In this document: positions 35,533 through 42,757 of the stretch, piece after piece
Layout: every line of letters begins with the position of its first letter
How positions within the stretch are numbered: position 1 is the first letter of the stretch
NCBI GenBank assembly: GCA_963735085.1
Contig: CAVTJP010000002.1
Span: forward strand, 310,001 to 374,000
Source of the DNA: DATJGR01 sp963735085
GTDB lineage: Bacteria; Pseudomonadota; Gammaproteobacteria; Pseudomonadales; Azotimanducaceae
Direction of reading: 5' to 3'
DNA length: 64,000 bases
Position numbers and translations under genes: made by a program
Notes under the pieces: model-generated
Seen by the model: the letters and a program-made list of their open reading frames with translations, nothing else
What the model was told of the DNA's origin: nothing
Database searches by the model: none

Positions 35533-37013
35533 ACCTCATCTGCATTCTGATTCCACCGTTGGTTGCGGCGATGCTTGCCGCACTGCCGTTGCGACGCGGC
35601 TGGGCATCGGCTGCCACGGTGGTATCCAGTTTGATCGTGCTGACGCTTGCGTCGCGAATCGCATGGCGTATTGCCGGTGGCGGTTCAGTGACGAGCGAAC
35701 TGGATGCGCGCTGGTTGCACTGGATCGCTGTGGACGGCTTGAGTGCGCTGATTCTGTGGCTGATCGCGGTGGTCAGCACCACGGCGGCGATCTATTCGGT
35801 GGGTTATATGTCCCACACCAATCGCGCCCCCTCGTGGCTGCGTCTGTACTACGCCAACTTCAACCTTTTCGTGTTTTCCATGTTGGCGATCCCGCTGTTC
35901 GCAGAGCCGACCCTGATCTGGATCCTCGTGGAACTGACGACGTTGTGTTCTGCGCTGCTGGTTGCATTCGACAATACGCGCGAAGCGCTCGAAGCCGCGT
36001 GGAAATACGTGGTGCTGTCGTTGATGGGCGCGGGCATCGCGTTGTTCGGCTTCCTGGTGTTGTACGCGGCGATGCAAGCCGGTGGCGACGGCACGTATAC
36101 CTGGGCCGGCCTCGTTGTGGCGGCACCGCGGATGCCGCCGGTTCTGATGCAGACCGCGTTCCTGTTGATCCTGATCGGGCTCGGCACCAAGGTCGGCCTG
36201 GTGCCGATGCATACGTGGTTGCCGGACGCGCACAGCCAGGCGCCGTCACCGGTTTGCGCACTGCTGTCGGGCATAGAGACGACATCCATTCTCTATGTGA
36301 TCCTGAGACTGTTTCCGGTGATGCAAGGCGTACCCGGCGCGCACGCAGAAACGTGGGCGATGGTGCTTGGGCTGCTTTCGGTCGGCACCGCGGCATTTCT
36401 GCTGTTACAGGTGCGCGACTACAAACGGCTGTTTGCGTTCTCCACCGTCGAGCACATGGGTGTCATGCTGACGGCGGTAGGTTTTGGCAGCCACGCCGGC
36501 TACGGCGCCGTGCAGCAGATCGTCAATCACGCCATGACGAAATCGTTCTGCTTCTATGCGGCCGGTGCGGCGCTGCTTGCCGTCGGCACGCGCGAGATTG
36601 CCGCAGTGCGCGGTCTCATTCAACGCGCTCCGCTGGCGGGCGCTGCACTGATCTTCGGCGGCCTCGCCATCGCCGGCGCGCCGCCACTCGCCATCTTTCT
36701 CAGCGAATTTACAATTCTCAGAGCGGGACTGATGCAGGGCCAGTACACCGCAACCGCGCTGCTTGCGCTGTTCATCGTCGTCGCGTTCTTCGGGGTCATG
36801 TTGCATCTCAATCGCATGGTATTCGGCGCGCCGGAAAGCGCGTCGCCAACGCATCCAGCGGACGCATCTGAACATGCCGAGGCGTTCCAGCTGCCATTCA
36901 GTTGCGCGCTGGTGTTGGTTGTGACGGCGATACCGGTGCTCGTTCTTGGCGTCTACGTCCCCAAACCGCTGCACGATCTTCTGGTGCTGGCGGCCGCGGC
37001 CCTCTCCAGATAA
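35529..37013 (+). CDS. hyfF: Hyf-like complex antiporter-type subunit HyfF
   Basis: A 494-residue proton-conducting membrane subunit (NuoL/M/N family). Diagnostic parts are LIWILVELTTLCSALLVAF with the conserved Glu, GLGTKVGLVPMHTWLPDAHSQAPSPVCALLSG with the loop Lys and His, RLFAFSTVEHMGVML, and GLAIAGAPPLAIFLSEF. The start GTG 35529 overlaps hyfE. Proton or ion translocation is expected from the intact charged residues. Confidence 0.93.
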   Translation: MNLICILIPPLVAAMLAALPLRRGWASAATVVSSLIVLTLASRIAWRIAGGGSVTSELDARWLHWIAVDGLSALILWLIAVVSTTAAIYSVGYMSHTNRAPSWLRLYYANFNLFVFSMLAIPLFAEPTLIWILVELTTLCSALLVAFDNTREALEAAWKYVVLSLMGAGIALFGFLVLYAAMQAGGDGTYTWAGLVVAAPRMPPVLMQTAFLLILIGLGTKVGLVPMHTWLPDAHSQAPSPVCALLSGIETTSILYVILRLFPVMQGVPGAHAETWAMVLGLLSVGTAAFLLLQVRDYKRLFAFSTVEHMGVMLTAVGFGSHAGYGAVQQIVNHAMTKSFCFYAAGAALLAVGTREIAAVRGLIQRAPLAGAALIFGGLAIAGAPPLAIFLSEFTILRAGLMQGQYTATALLALFIVVAFFGVMLHLNRMVFGAPESASPTHPADASEHAEAFQLPFSCALVLVVTAIPVLVLGVYVPKPLHDLLVLAAAALSR

Positions 37014-37074
37014 AGAGCCAGATGAAGGGCCAGATGAACAGCCAGGTGGTGTATCAAATGATGTGGATGGGCGC

Positions 37075-38676
37075 ATGACGGACCAGCCGATGTCGATGGA
37101 TGGCGATGCGCTAGCGAGGCAGCTCGAGCGCGACTGGGCGCTGGAGTGTCGCTACGATCGCGCGACGCGTATCAACGCAGTGACCTGCGAGCCGATGCTG
37201 CTCGGTGCGCTATGCAGCCGAGTGTTCCACGAATGGGCGTTCAGCTTTGCCGGCCTGATCGTCGAGGAATGCGCGGATGCGTGGCATCTGCGGTATGTGT
37301 TCCATGGTCCGCACAACTCGGGTTCGATCCACGTACTGGTGAGCGCGCCGCTGGCGGAACGTACGTTCCCGAGCCTTGTCGTGGAAGCCCGCATCTATGC
37401 GGCGGATTGGCACGAACGCGAGGCCGAAGACCTATACGGCTTGCATTTCGAAGGCCACCCACGCCTCGGCGATTTCGTGCTGCACGACGACGTGTGGCAA
37501 GAAGGTGTCGAGCCGATGCGGCGTGCATTCGATGCCGAAGCTGCGATGCGCAGCCGCGCTGGTGATCCGGACTGGCGGCCGCCCCGCATCGTTCACGAGT
37601 CGGGTGCATTCGTCATGCCGGTCGGCCCCAAATTCTCCGGTGTGACAGAGTCCGTCCACTTCCTGCTCGAGACCGTCGGCGAAGACGTGATTCGCACCAC
37701 TACGCGCCTGTTCTACAAATGGCGTGCAATCGAGAAGCTGGCCGAAGGCAGGATTGCCGCCGATGCGCTGCTGATCGCCGAGCGATTTGCCGCCACCACG
37801 GCATTCGCGCACGGGCTTGCTTTTTGTCAGGCGGTCGAAACGATCGCGGCCACCGACGTGCCACCGCGTGCGCGTGCTCTGCGCGTGTTTCTTGCGGAAC
37901 TCGAGCGGCTGCGGAGCCACGCGGGCGCCATCGAAGGTATCTGCGAATCAACGGCATTGGTGGTCGCCAGTAGCCAAGCGGGCGTATGCGAGGAGGATTT
38001 GCTGCGGATATCCGGCGAACTGACCGGGCATCGCTACCTGTTCGGCGTGCTCTGCGTCGGGGGACTGCTGCGGGATCTCTCACTCGAAGCGTGTGCACAG
38101 GCGCTTGGGCAGGCACGTACCGTGCTCGCACGAATGCTCGAAATCGAAGCGCAACTGCGCATCACCAGCAGTTTTCTCGACCGCATAGAGGAAGTGGGCA
38201 TCATCGCGCCGGAGACTGCTCGTGCATACAGCCTGGTGGGTCCGGTTGCGCGCGGTTCCGGATTCGCCCTCGACGTACGGCGCACCCAACCGTATTCGGG
38301 CTATGAGGCGGTCGAGTTCGAGGTGCCGCAGGAAACCGAAGGCGACGGCTATGCGCGCCTGCGCGTTCTGTTCGCCGAGGCCCGCCAGTCGCTGCGCATC
38401 ATGGAACAGATTCTCGCGCGACTCGAGCCTGGGCCGGTTTGCGAAACAGTCTCGCTGCGCGCCGGCGCTGCGCTCGGTGTGGTGGAGGCGCCGCGGGGTG
38501 CGACATTTCATTGGGTGAGGTTGGGTGCAGACGGTCGCGTCGTCCGCTATCGCCCCATAACACCGTCGTTTACCAACTGGCACAGCTTTCACCTGGCCGC
38601 GGAGAAGTTCGCCTTCCAGGATTTCCCGATCATTCTTTCGACTTTCGATCTGTCGGTTGCGGAGAGCGATCGATGA
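37075..38676 (+). CDS. Hyf-like large subunit (NuoC-NuoD fusion) without [NiFe] ligands
   Basis: A 533-residue counterpart of HycE/HyfG. The N-terminal third is NuoC-like (ARIYAADWHEREAEDLYGL). The rest is the large-subunit fold: TRLFYKWRAIEKLAEGR, RVFLAELERLRSHAGAIEG, SGYEAVEFEVPQETEGDGYAR. The two metal motifs are gone. Where HycE has RVCGICGFAH this protein has RFAATTAFAH, and where HycE has DPCYSC this one has DLSVAE close to its C-terminus, so four of four [NiFe] cysteines are replaced. No C-terminal processing extension exists. It must serve as a quinone-linked or structural module, not a hydrogenase. ATG 37075 is 61 bases behind hyfF. Confidence 0.9.
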   Translation: MTDQPMSMDGDALARQLERDWALECRYDRATRINAVTCEPMLLGALCSRVFHEWAFSFAGLIVEECADAWHLRYVFHGPHNSGSIHVLVSAPLAERTFPSLVVEARIYAADWHEREAEDLYGLHFEGHPRLGDFVLHDDVWQEGVEPMRRAFDAEAAMRSRAGDPDWRPPRIVHESGAFVMPVGPKFSGVTESVHFLLETVGEDVIRTTTRLFYKWRAIEKLAEGRIAADALLIAERFAATTAFAHGLAFCQAVETIAATDVPPRARALRVFLAELERLRSHAGAIEGICESTALVVASSQAGVCEEDLLRISGELTGHRYLFGVLCVGGLLRDLSLEACAQALGQARTVLARMLEIEAQLRITSSFLDRIEEVGIIAPETARAYSLVGPVARGSGFALDVRRTQPYSGYEAVEFEVPQETEGDGYARLRVLFAEARQSLRIMEQILARLEPGPVCETVSLRAGAALGVVEAPRGATFHWVRLGADGRVVRYRPITPSFTNWHSFHLAAEKFAFQDFPIILSTFDLSVAESDR

Positions 38677-38678
38677 CT

Positions 38679-38759
38679 AGCAGGATGCTGAATAAGCATC
38701 CTGCTATCCGGCGGATGGACCCGCCGGCATTTTTCGAACACGTTAGTGTTTGAAAAATG
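38679..38759 (+). repeat. two strong hairpins in the hyfG-hyfI gap
   Basis: Just after the large-subunit stop, AGCAGGATGCT (38679-38689) is followed five bases later by its perfect complement (38695-38705). Then CATTTTTCGAACAC (38728-38741) faces GTGTTTGAAAAATG (38746-38759), 13 of 14 pairs with a four-base loop. These split the operon between the large and small subunit genes. Confidence 0.75.
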
Positions 38760-38761
38760 AA

Positions 38762-38820
38762 GGGGCTCGCAAGCCATGGATGGCTGAGAGCCCCAAAAAC
38801 TCCGCGAATGCGGAGTTTTT
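38762..38820 (+). terminator. hairpin plus intrinsic-type terminator before hyfI
   Basis: GGGGCTC (38762-38768) pairs with GAGCCCC (38788-38794) around an inner GCCAT/ATGGC pair. Immediately after, AAAAACTCCGC (38795-38805) pairs perfectly with GCGGAGTTTTT (38810-38820) around GAAT, ending in a T run. Symmetry makes it bidirectional in form. It lies inside an operon, so it suggests attenuation or a second transcription start before hyfI. Confidence 0.75.
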
Positions 38821-38849
38821 CAGCAACGTGTTAAACGCAGGGAGTGCAG

Positions 38850-39602
38850 ATGAGCGGCTGGGTCATAAAAGGTCTACGCGCCGGTATGAAGAGTACCGTG
38901 TATCCAAGTGCGCCGGAGACCGCGCCAGGTGTCAGCCCGGGTTTGCCGGTGGGCGGTGAATTCGGCGCTGATGCTGCCGCGATTACACAGCGCTGTCCGA
39001 CGCATGCGCTGGATCACGCGGGTGGTCGGGTCTCGGTAGACTATCGGCGCTGCATTCACTGCTTCCGGTGTGCGCGTGGCGAGGAGCCGGCGCTCGCATG
39101 GCAGACGGGCTATGAGTGGGCCGCCAGATTCGAAGGCGGACAACCGTTGGATGCACCATTCAAAGGTTCGCTGCACGTGCTCGTCGTCGATGCCGGTGAC
39201 TGCGGTGCGTGCCTCAACGAGGTCAAGCAACTCAACAATCCGTACTACAACATGCACAGGCTCGGCTTCTTCGTCACACCGTCACCGCGCCACGCGGATG
39301 TGCTGCTCGTGGTCGGTCCCGTCACCGATCACATGCGGGTGGCATTGACGAAGATTCACGCCGCCATGCCAACGCCGAAGCGAGTTGTGGCGGTCGGTGC
39401 GTGCGCGTTGTCCGGCGGTATTTTCGCGGACAGCTTCGTGTGCTGTCGCGGCGTGCACGAACACTTGCCGGTAGACGTGGAGGTACCCGGCAATCCGCCG
39501 CCGCCGCTGGCAATCCTGCATGGGTTGCTGGTAGCGGTCGGTCGCGCTGAGCCGGCCGCTCTACGATCTTCTCCGCCTGAATCCCTCGCAGCGAAGCGGT
39601 AG
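38850..39602 (+). CDS. Hyf-like small subunit (NuoB-like) with N-terminal ferredoxin segment
   Basis: A 250-residue protein; ATG 38850 has GGGAG six bases upstream. Residues about 45-75 form a ferredoxin-like half (QRCPTHAL then YRRCIHCFRCARG) that can bind one 4Fe-4S cluster. The rest matches HycG/HyfI: DAGDCGACLNEV, VTPSPRHADVLLVVG, VGACALSGGIF and LPVDVEVPGNPPPP. Three of the four proximal-cluster cysteines remain, but the last motif PGCPP reads PGNPP. The fused ferredoxin may replace the separate HyfH/HycF subunit, which is missing from the cluster. Four bases separate it from hyfB. Confidence 0.88.
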   Translation: MSGWVIKGLRAGMKSTVYPSAPETAPGVSPGLPVGGEFGADAAAITQRCPTHALDHAGGRVSVDYRRCIHCFRCARGEEPALAWQTGYEWAARFEGGQPLDAPFKGSLHVLVVDAGDCGACLNEVKQLNNPYYNMHRLGFFVTPSPRHADVLLVVGPVTDHMRVALTKIHAAMPTPKRVVAVGACALSGGIFADSFVCCRGVHEHLPVDVEVPGNPPPPLAILHGLLVAVGRAEPAALRSSPPESLAAKR

Positions 39603-39606
39603 CACG

Positions 39607-41775
39607 ATGCTGACGACGATACTGAGTCTCGTACTGCTAGCGCTGTTCGCGGCATGCGGCATCGGTATCGTGTTCGCGATATGGCTGCGCCCGTCACGCC
39701 AGAGCGCCGTACTCGGCGTGTTCGGCTGCGCGGCCGGCGCCGCTGTGGCGATCGCGGGGGGTATCGCGCTGATCGGTCACGGTCGCTTCGCGCAAGCGCT
39801 GTGGAGCATACCGGGGTTGACGACATTGACGTTGCGCGTCGATGCGCTGTCGGCGGTGTTTCTGTTGGTGACCGGTCTGGTGCTCGTGCCGGCCTCGATT
39901 TACGCGGCTGGTGAAATGCGTACCGGGCTGCGCGGCTACGAACGCGCCTTTACGGCCATGTTGCTTGGGCTGTACGCGTCCATCGCGGCCGTGCTGATTG
40001 CCGGTGATGCGCTATCGTTTCTGCTGGCGTGGGAAGTGATGTCGATCCTGTGCTACGTGCTCGTGACCAGCGGTCCGCATGCCGAGAACGGCAGCCAGGT
40101 CGGCGCGGGCTACCTGCTGCTGGCAATGGGTGAAGCCGGTACGTTGGCGGCGGCGATCGGCTTTCTGCTGCTGTCGCTGCGCGCGCACTCGCTGGAATTC
40201 GATGTGTTGAAGTCGGCCGCGGCCAACCTCGATTCACACACAGCATGGATTGTCTTTCTGCTCACGTTCTTTGGTTTCGGCGTAAAGGCCGGACTGGTGC
40301 CGGTGAACTCGTGGCTGCAACGCGCCTACGCGGCGGCACCGCGCGCGTTTGCGCCGGTGCTCGCCGGCGCGACGTTGAACCTTGGGCTGTACGGCATCCT
40401 GCGCGTGAATGCGGACCTGCTACCACCCACCAGCATGATGGCAGGTTTGGTGGTGCTGGTCGTCGGCACCGCATCGGCGTTGATCGGCATTCTGTACGCC
40501 ACCACGGACAACGACTTGAAGTCGGTGCTGGCGCACAGTTCGATTGAAAACGTCGGCATCGTCGCCGCCGGCATCGGTGCTGCGATGGTTTTCGTCAGCG
40601 CGGGTCATCCGAACCTCGCCGCGATCGCGTTCGTTGCCGCGTTGTATCACCTCATCAATCACGGCGTGTACAAAACGCTGCTGTTCATCGGTGTGGGTGA
40701 AGTGGAGGTGCAGACCGGCACGCGCGACATGGATCAGCTTGGCGGGTTGATCAAGCTCATGCCGTTGGCTGCGGCCGGGTTTCTGATCGGTGCGTTGGCG
40801 ATCGCAGGCCTGCCGCCGCTCAACGGATTCGTTAGCGAATGGCTCACGTTGCAGGCGCTGCTGCGCTCGACGGAACTCGGATCGGTCGGCAGCGAGATCG
40901 TGTTTGCGTTGTGCGGCGCCGGGCTCGCTTTGACGGCGGCACTCGCGGTGACGTGCTTCGTAAAGGTGTTCGCGCTGTCGTTTCTCGGTATGCGGCGCCT
41001 CGATCCGGCGCGGCGCGTGCGTGAAGCGGCGCCTGCCGCGCGGCTGGCGATGGCGATTCTGGCGCTGCAATGCATTGCGTTCGGCGTATTGCCGAGTTTC
41101 GTCGTGCCGATGCTCGACCCGGCAGTTGCGCAACTGTCCGGCGCGAGCGCGGCCGAACAACTGGTGCCGCCGTTCTTTGCATCCAACCCGGCACACGCGA
41201 CGTTGCCGGGCGCCTTCGCGGCAGACTTCGCCGATATCGGTGCGCAAGTGGGGCAGGGTGTCGTACCCGGACGCGGGCTGGTGGTGCTGCATCGTGGCGG
41301 CGCTGCAAACCCGGTGGTGTTCGCGATGTCGACCAGCTACATGGCGGTCGTGCTGCTGCTGTTGCTGGGAGTGACGTATGCGGTGCTGCGGCTGTGGCTG
41401 ACGCGTAAACGGCGCCGCGTGCGTGGTGAACGCTGGGACGGTGGGGTCAGGCAGTTGTTGCCGGAGATGACCTACACGGCGACGGGCTTTTCGAACCCGG
41501 TACGGGTGATCTTCGATGCGGTGTTCCGGCCGACGACGGTCGAGGACACGCGCGAGACGGTCGCCGAACACTTCGGCATGGCGATCCGCCGCGACCGGTT
41601 GGCCGTCCCCATCGGTGAACGGCTGTTTCTGCGCCCGTTGAAAAAGGCGAGCCTGGGAATTGCCGGCGTGCTTGCCGGTATGCACCACGGGCGGCTCAAT
41701 GCGTACGCGACCTACGTTCTGCTGATGCTGCTGATTGTGCTGTTGGTCATGTTCGTTGCGGGTTCGATCCAATAG
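39607..41775 (+). CDS. hyfB: Hyf-like complex antiporter-type subunit HyfB
   Basis: A 722-residue proton-conducting subunit, last gene of the operon. It has the NuoL/HyfB core: LSFLLAWEVMSILCYVLVTS with the conserved Glu, FFGFGVKAGLVPVNSWLQRA, TDNDLKSVLAHSSIENVGIV with Lys and His, LINHGVYKTLLFIGVGEV and GLPPLNGFVSEWLTLQ. C-terminal helices end in LLMLLIVLLVMFVAGS. Thirteen or more helices. The stop is five bases from the convergent cyoD stop. HyfD is not found. Confidence 0.93.
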   Translation: MLTTILSLVLLALFAACGIGIVFAIWLRPSRQSAVLGVFGCAAGAAVAIAGGIALIGHGRFAQALWSIPGLTTLTLRVDALSAVFLLVTGLVLVPASIYAAGEMRTGLRGYERAFTAMLLGLYASIAAVLIAGDALSFLLAWEVMSILCYVLVTSGPHAENGSQVGAGYLLLAMGEAGTLAAAIGFLLLSLRAHSLEFDVLKSAAANLDSHTAWIVFLLTFFGFGVKAGLVPVNSWLQRAYAAAPRAFAPVLAGATLNLGLYGILRVNADLLPPTSMMAGLVVLVVGTASALIGILYATTDNDLKSVLAHSSIENVGIVAAGIGAAMVFVSAGHPNLAAIAFVAALYHLINHGVYKTLLFIGVGEVEVQTGTRDMDQLGGLIKLMPLAAAGFLIGALAIAGLPPLNGFVSEWLTLQALLRSTELGSVGSEIVFALCGAGLALTAALAVTCFVKVFALSFLGMRRLDPARRVREAAPAARLAMAILALQCIAFGVLPSFVVPMLDPAVAQLSGASAAEQLVPPFFASNPAHATLPGAFAADFADIGAQVGQGVVPGRGLVVLHRGGAANPVVFAMSTSYMAVVLLLLLGVTYAVLRLWLTRKRRRVRGERWDGGVRQLLPEMTYTATGFSNPVRVIFDAVFRPTTVEDTRETVAEHFGMAIRRDRLAVPIGERLFLRPLKKASLGIAGVLAGMHHGRLNAYATYVLLMLLIVLLVMFVAGSIQ

Positions 41776-41780
41776 CGCAC

Positions 41781-42137
41781 TCACAACGCCATCGGCATCG
41801 TCATCCGTGTCGCCAGGTTGCTCATGATCCAGATGGTGCCGGCCACCATGATGAGCAGCAACAGCGCAGAGAACAGAATCAAGTGCAGGTCTTCGCGCCT
41901 ACGCCGCAACCCGATGTGCAGGAAGCAGCGAAAGTGAACGAGCATCTGCGCCAATGACAGAACGCCGATGACAATGAGCGACGCAGAACGCGCGATGCCT
42001 TGCCCGTGCACCAGTGCGAAGGGCACCAGAGTGAGCAACAGTGCCAGGCCGAAACCCCACACGTACGAGCGAAACTCCCGGCGCTGTTCCAGTTCGCGCT
42101 CCGTCGGATTCGAATCTTCATGCGTACGTTCGGTCAC
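41781..42137 (-). CDS. cyoD: cytochrome o ubiquinol oxidase subunit IV
   Basis: A 118-residue membrane subunit. GTG 42137 overlaps the cyoC stop (GTGA) and opens MTERTHEDSNPTERELEQR. Three helices follow: VWGFGLALLLTLVPFALV, ASLIVIGVLSLAQMLVHFRCFLH and ILFSALLLLIMVAGTIWIM. The QMLVHFRCFLH segment is diagnostic for the COX4-pro/CyoD family. Last gene of cyoABCD; cyoE (haem O synthase) is not in the window. Confidence 0.92.
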   Translation of the reverse strand: MTERTHEDSNPTERELEQRREFRSYVWGFGLALLLTLVPFALVHGQGIARSASLIVIGVLSLAQMLVHFRCFLHIGLRRRREDLHLILFSALLLLIMVAGTIWIMSNLATRMTMPMAL

Positions 42138-42757
42138 GCCAATCCCGCCAGATAAACCACCGAAAAAATCGCGATCCAGACGATGTCGAGGAAATGCCAG
42201 AACAGCGCCAGCCGCAGGATGCCGAGCTTGGTTTTCGTGTCGAGACCGTAGCGCGCAATCTGGCCGATCATGCTGATCAGCCAGATGCAGCCAGCGGTGA
42301 CGTGCAGGCCATGCAGCGGCACCAGATCGAAAAAAGCAGACAGGAAACCGCTGCGGCTCGGTACGCCGCCTTTCGCAAACATTGCGCCGAAATCGTGTAG
42401 TTCGAAACTTAGAAACGCCACGCCCAGCGCCAGCGTCACCAGCAGCCAGCCAACCAGGCGCGCCGTGTCGCGCTGATATTTCATCGCCAGCGACGCCATG
42501 CCGAACGTGAAACTGCTCGTCAGCAGCAGTAGCGTTTCGATTAACACGCTGCGTATGTCGTACAGATCCTGCGGGCCCGGCCCGCCGGCAGTGGCGTGCA
42601 CGGACGTCGCATACGTGGTGAATACCATCCCGAACAGGATGGCGTCGCTCATCAGGAACACCCAGAAGCCGAACACCATTTGCTCGGCGGCGCTGTGCGC
42701 ATCGGGATGCGCGCTGCCGAGGTTCAAGCCGGGATATTTGAAGGTTTCGTAGTCCAT
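42134..42757 (-). CDS. cyoC: cytochrome o ubiquinol oxidase subunit III
   Basis: A 207-residue five-helix subunit. ATG 42757 overlaps the cyoB stop (ATGA), and the protein starts MDYETFKYPGLNLGS. Family features are VFGFWVFLMSDAILFGMVF, LIETLLLLTSSFTFGMASLA, FFDLVPLHGLHVTAGCIWL and LFWHFLDIVWIAIFSVVYL. The length is normal. Confidence 0.95.
   Translation of the reverse strand: MDYETFKYPGLNLGSAHPDAHSAAEQMVFGFWVFLMSDAILFGMVFTTYATSVHATAGGPGPQDLYDIRSVLIETLLLLTSSFTFGMASLAMKYQRDTARLVGWLLVTLALGVAFLSFELHDFGAMFAKGGVPSRSGFLSAFFDLVPLHGLHVTAGCIWLISMIGQIARYGLDTKTKLGILRLALFWHFLDIVWIAIFSVVYLAGLA

Noticed and set aside
40420..41784. 454-codon minus-strand frame
   Set aside because: Antisense shadow of hyfB, His/Arg/Gln-rich without any domain.
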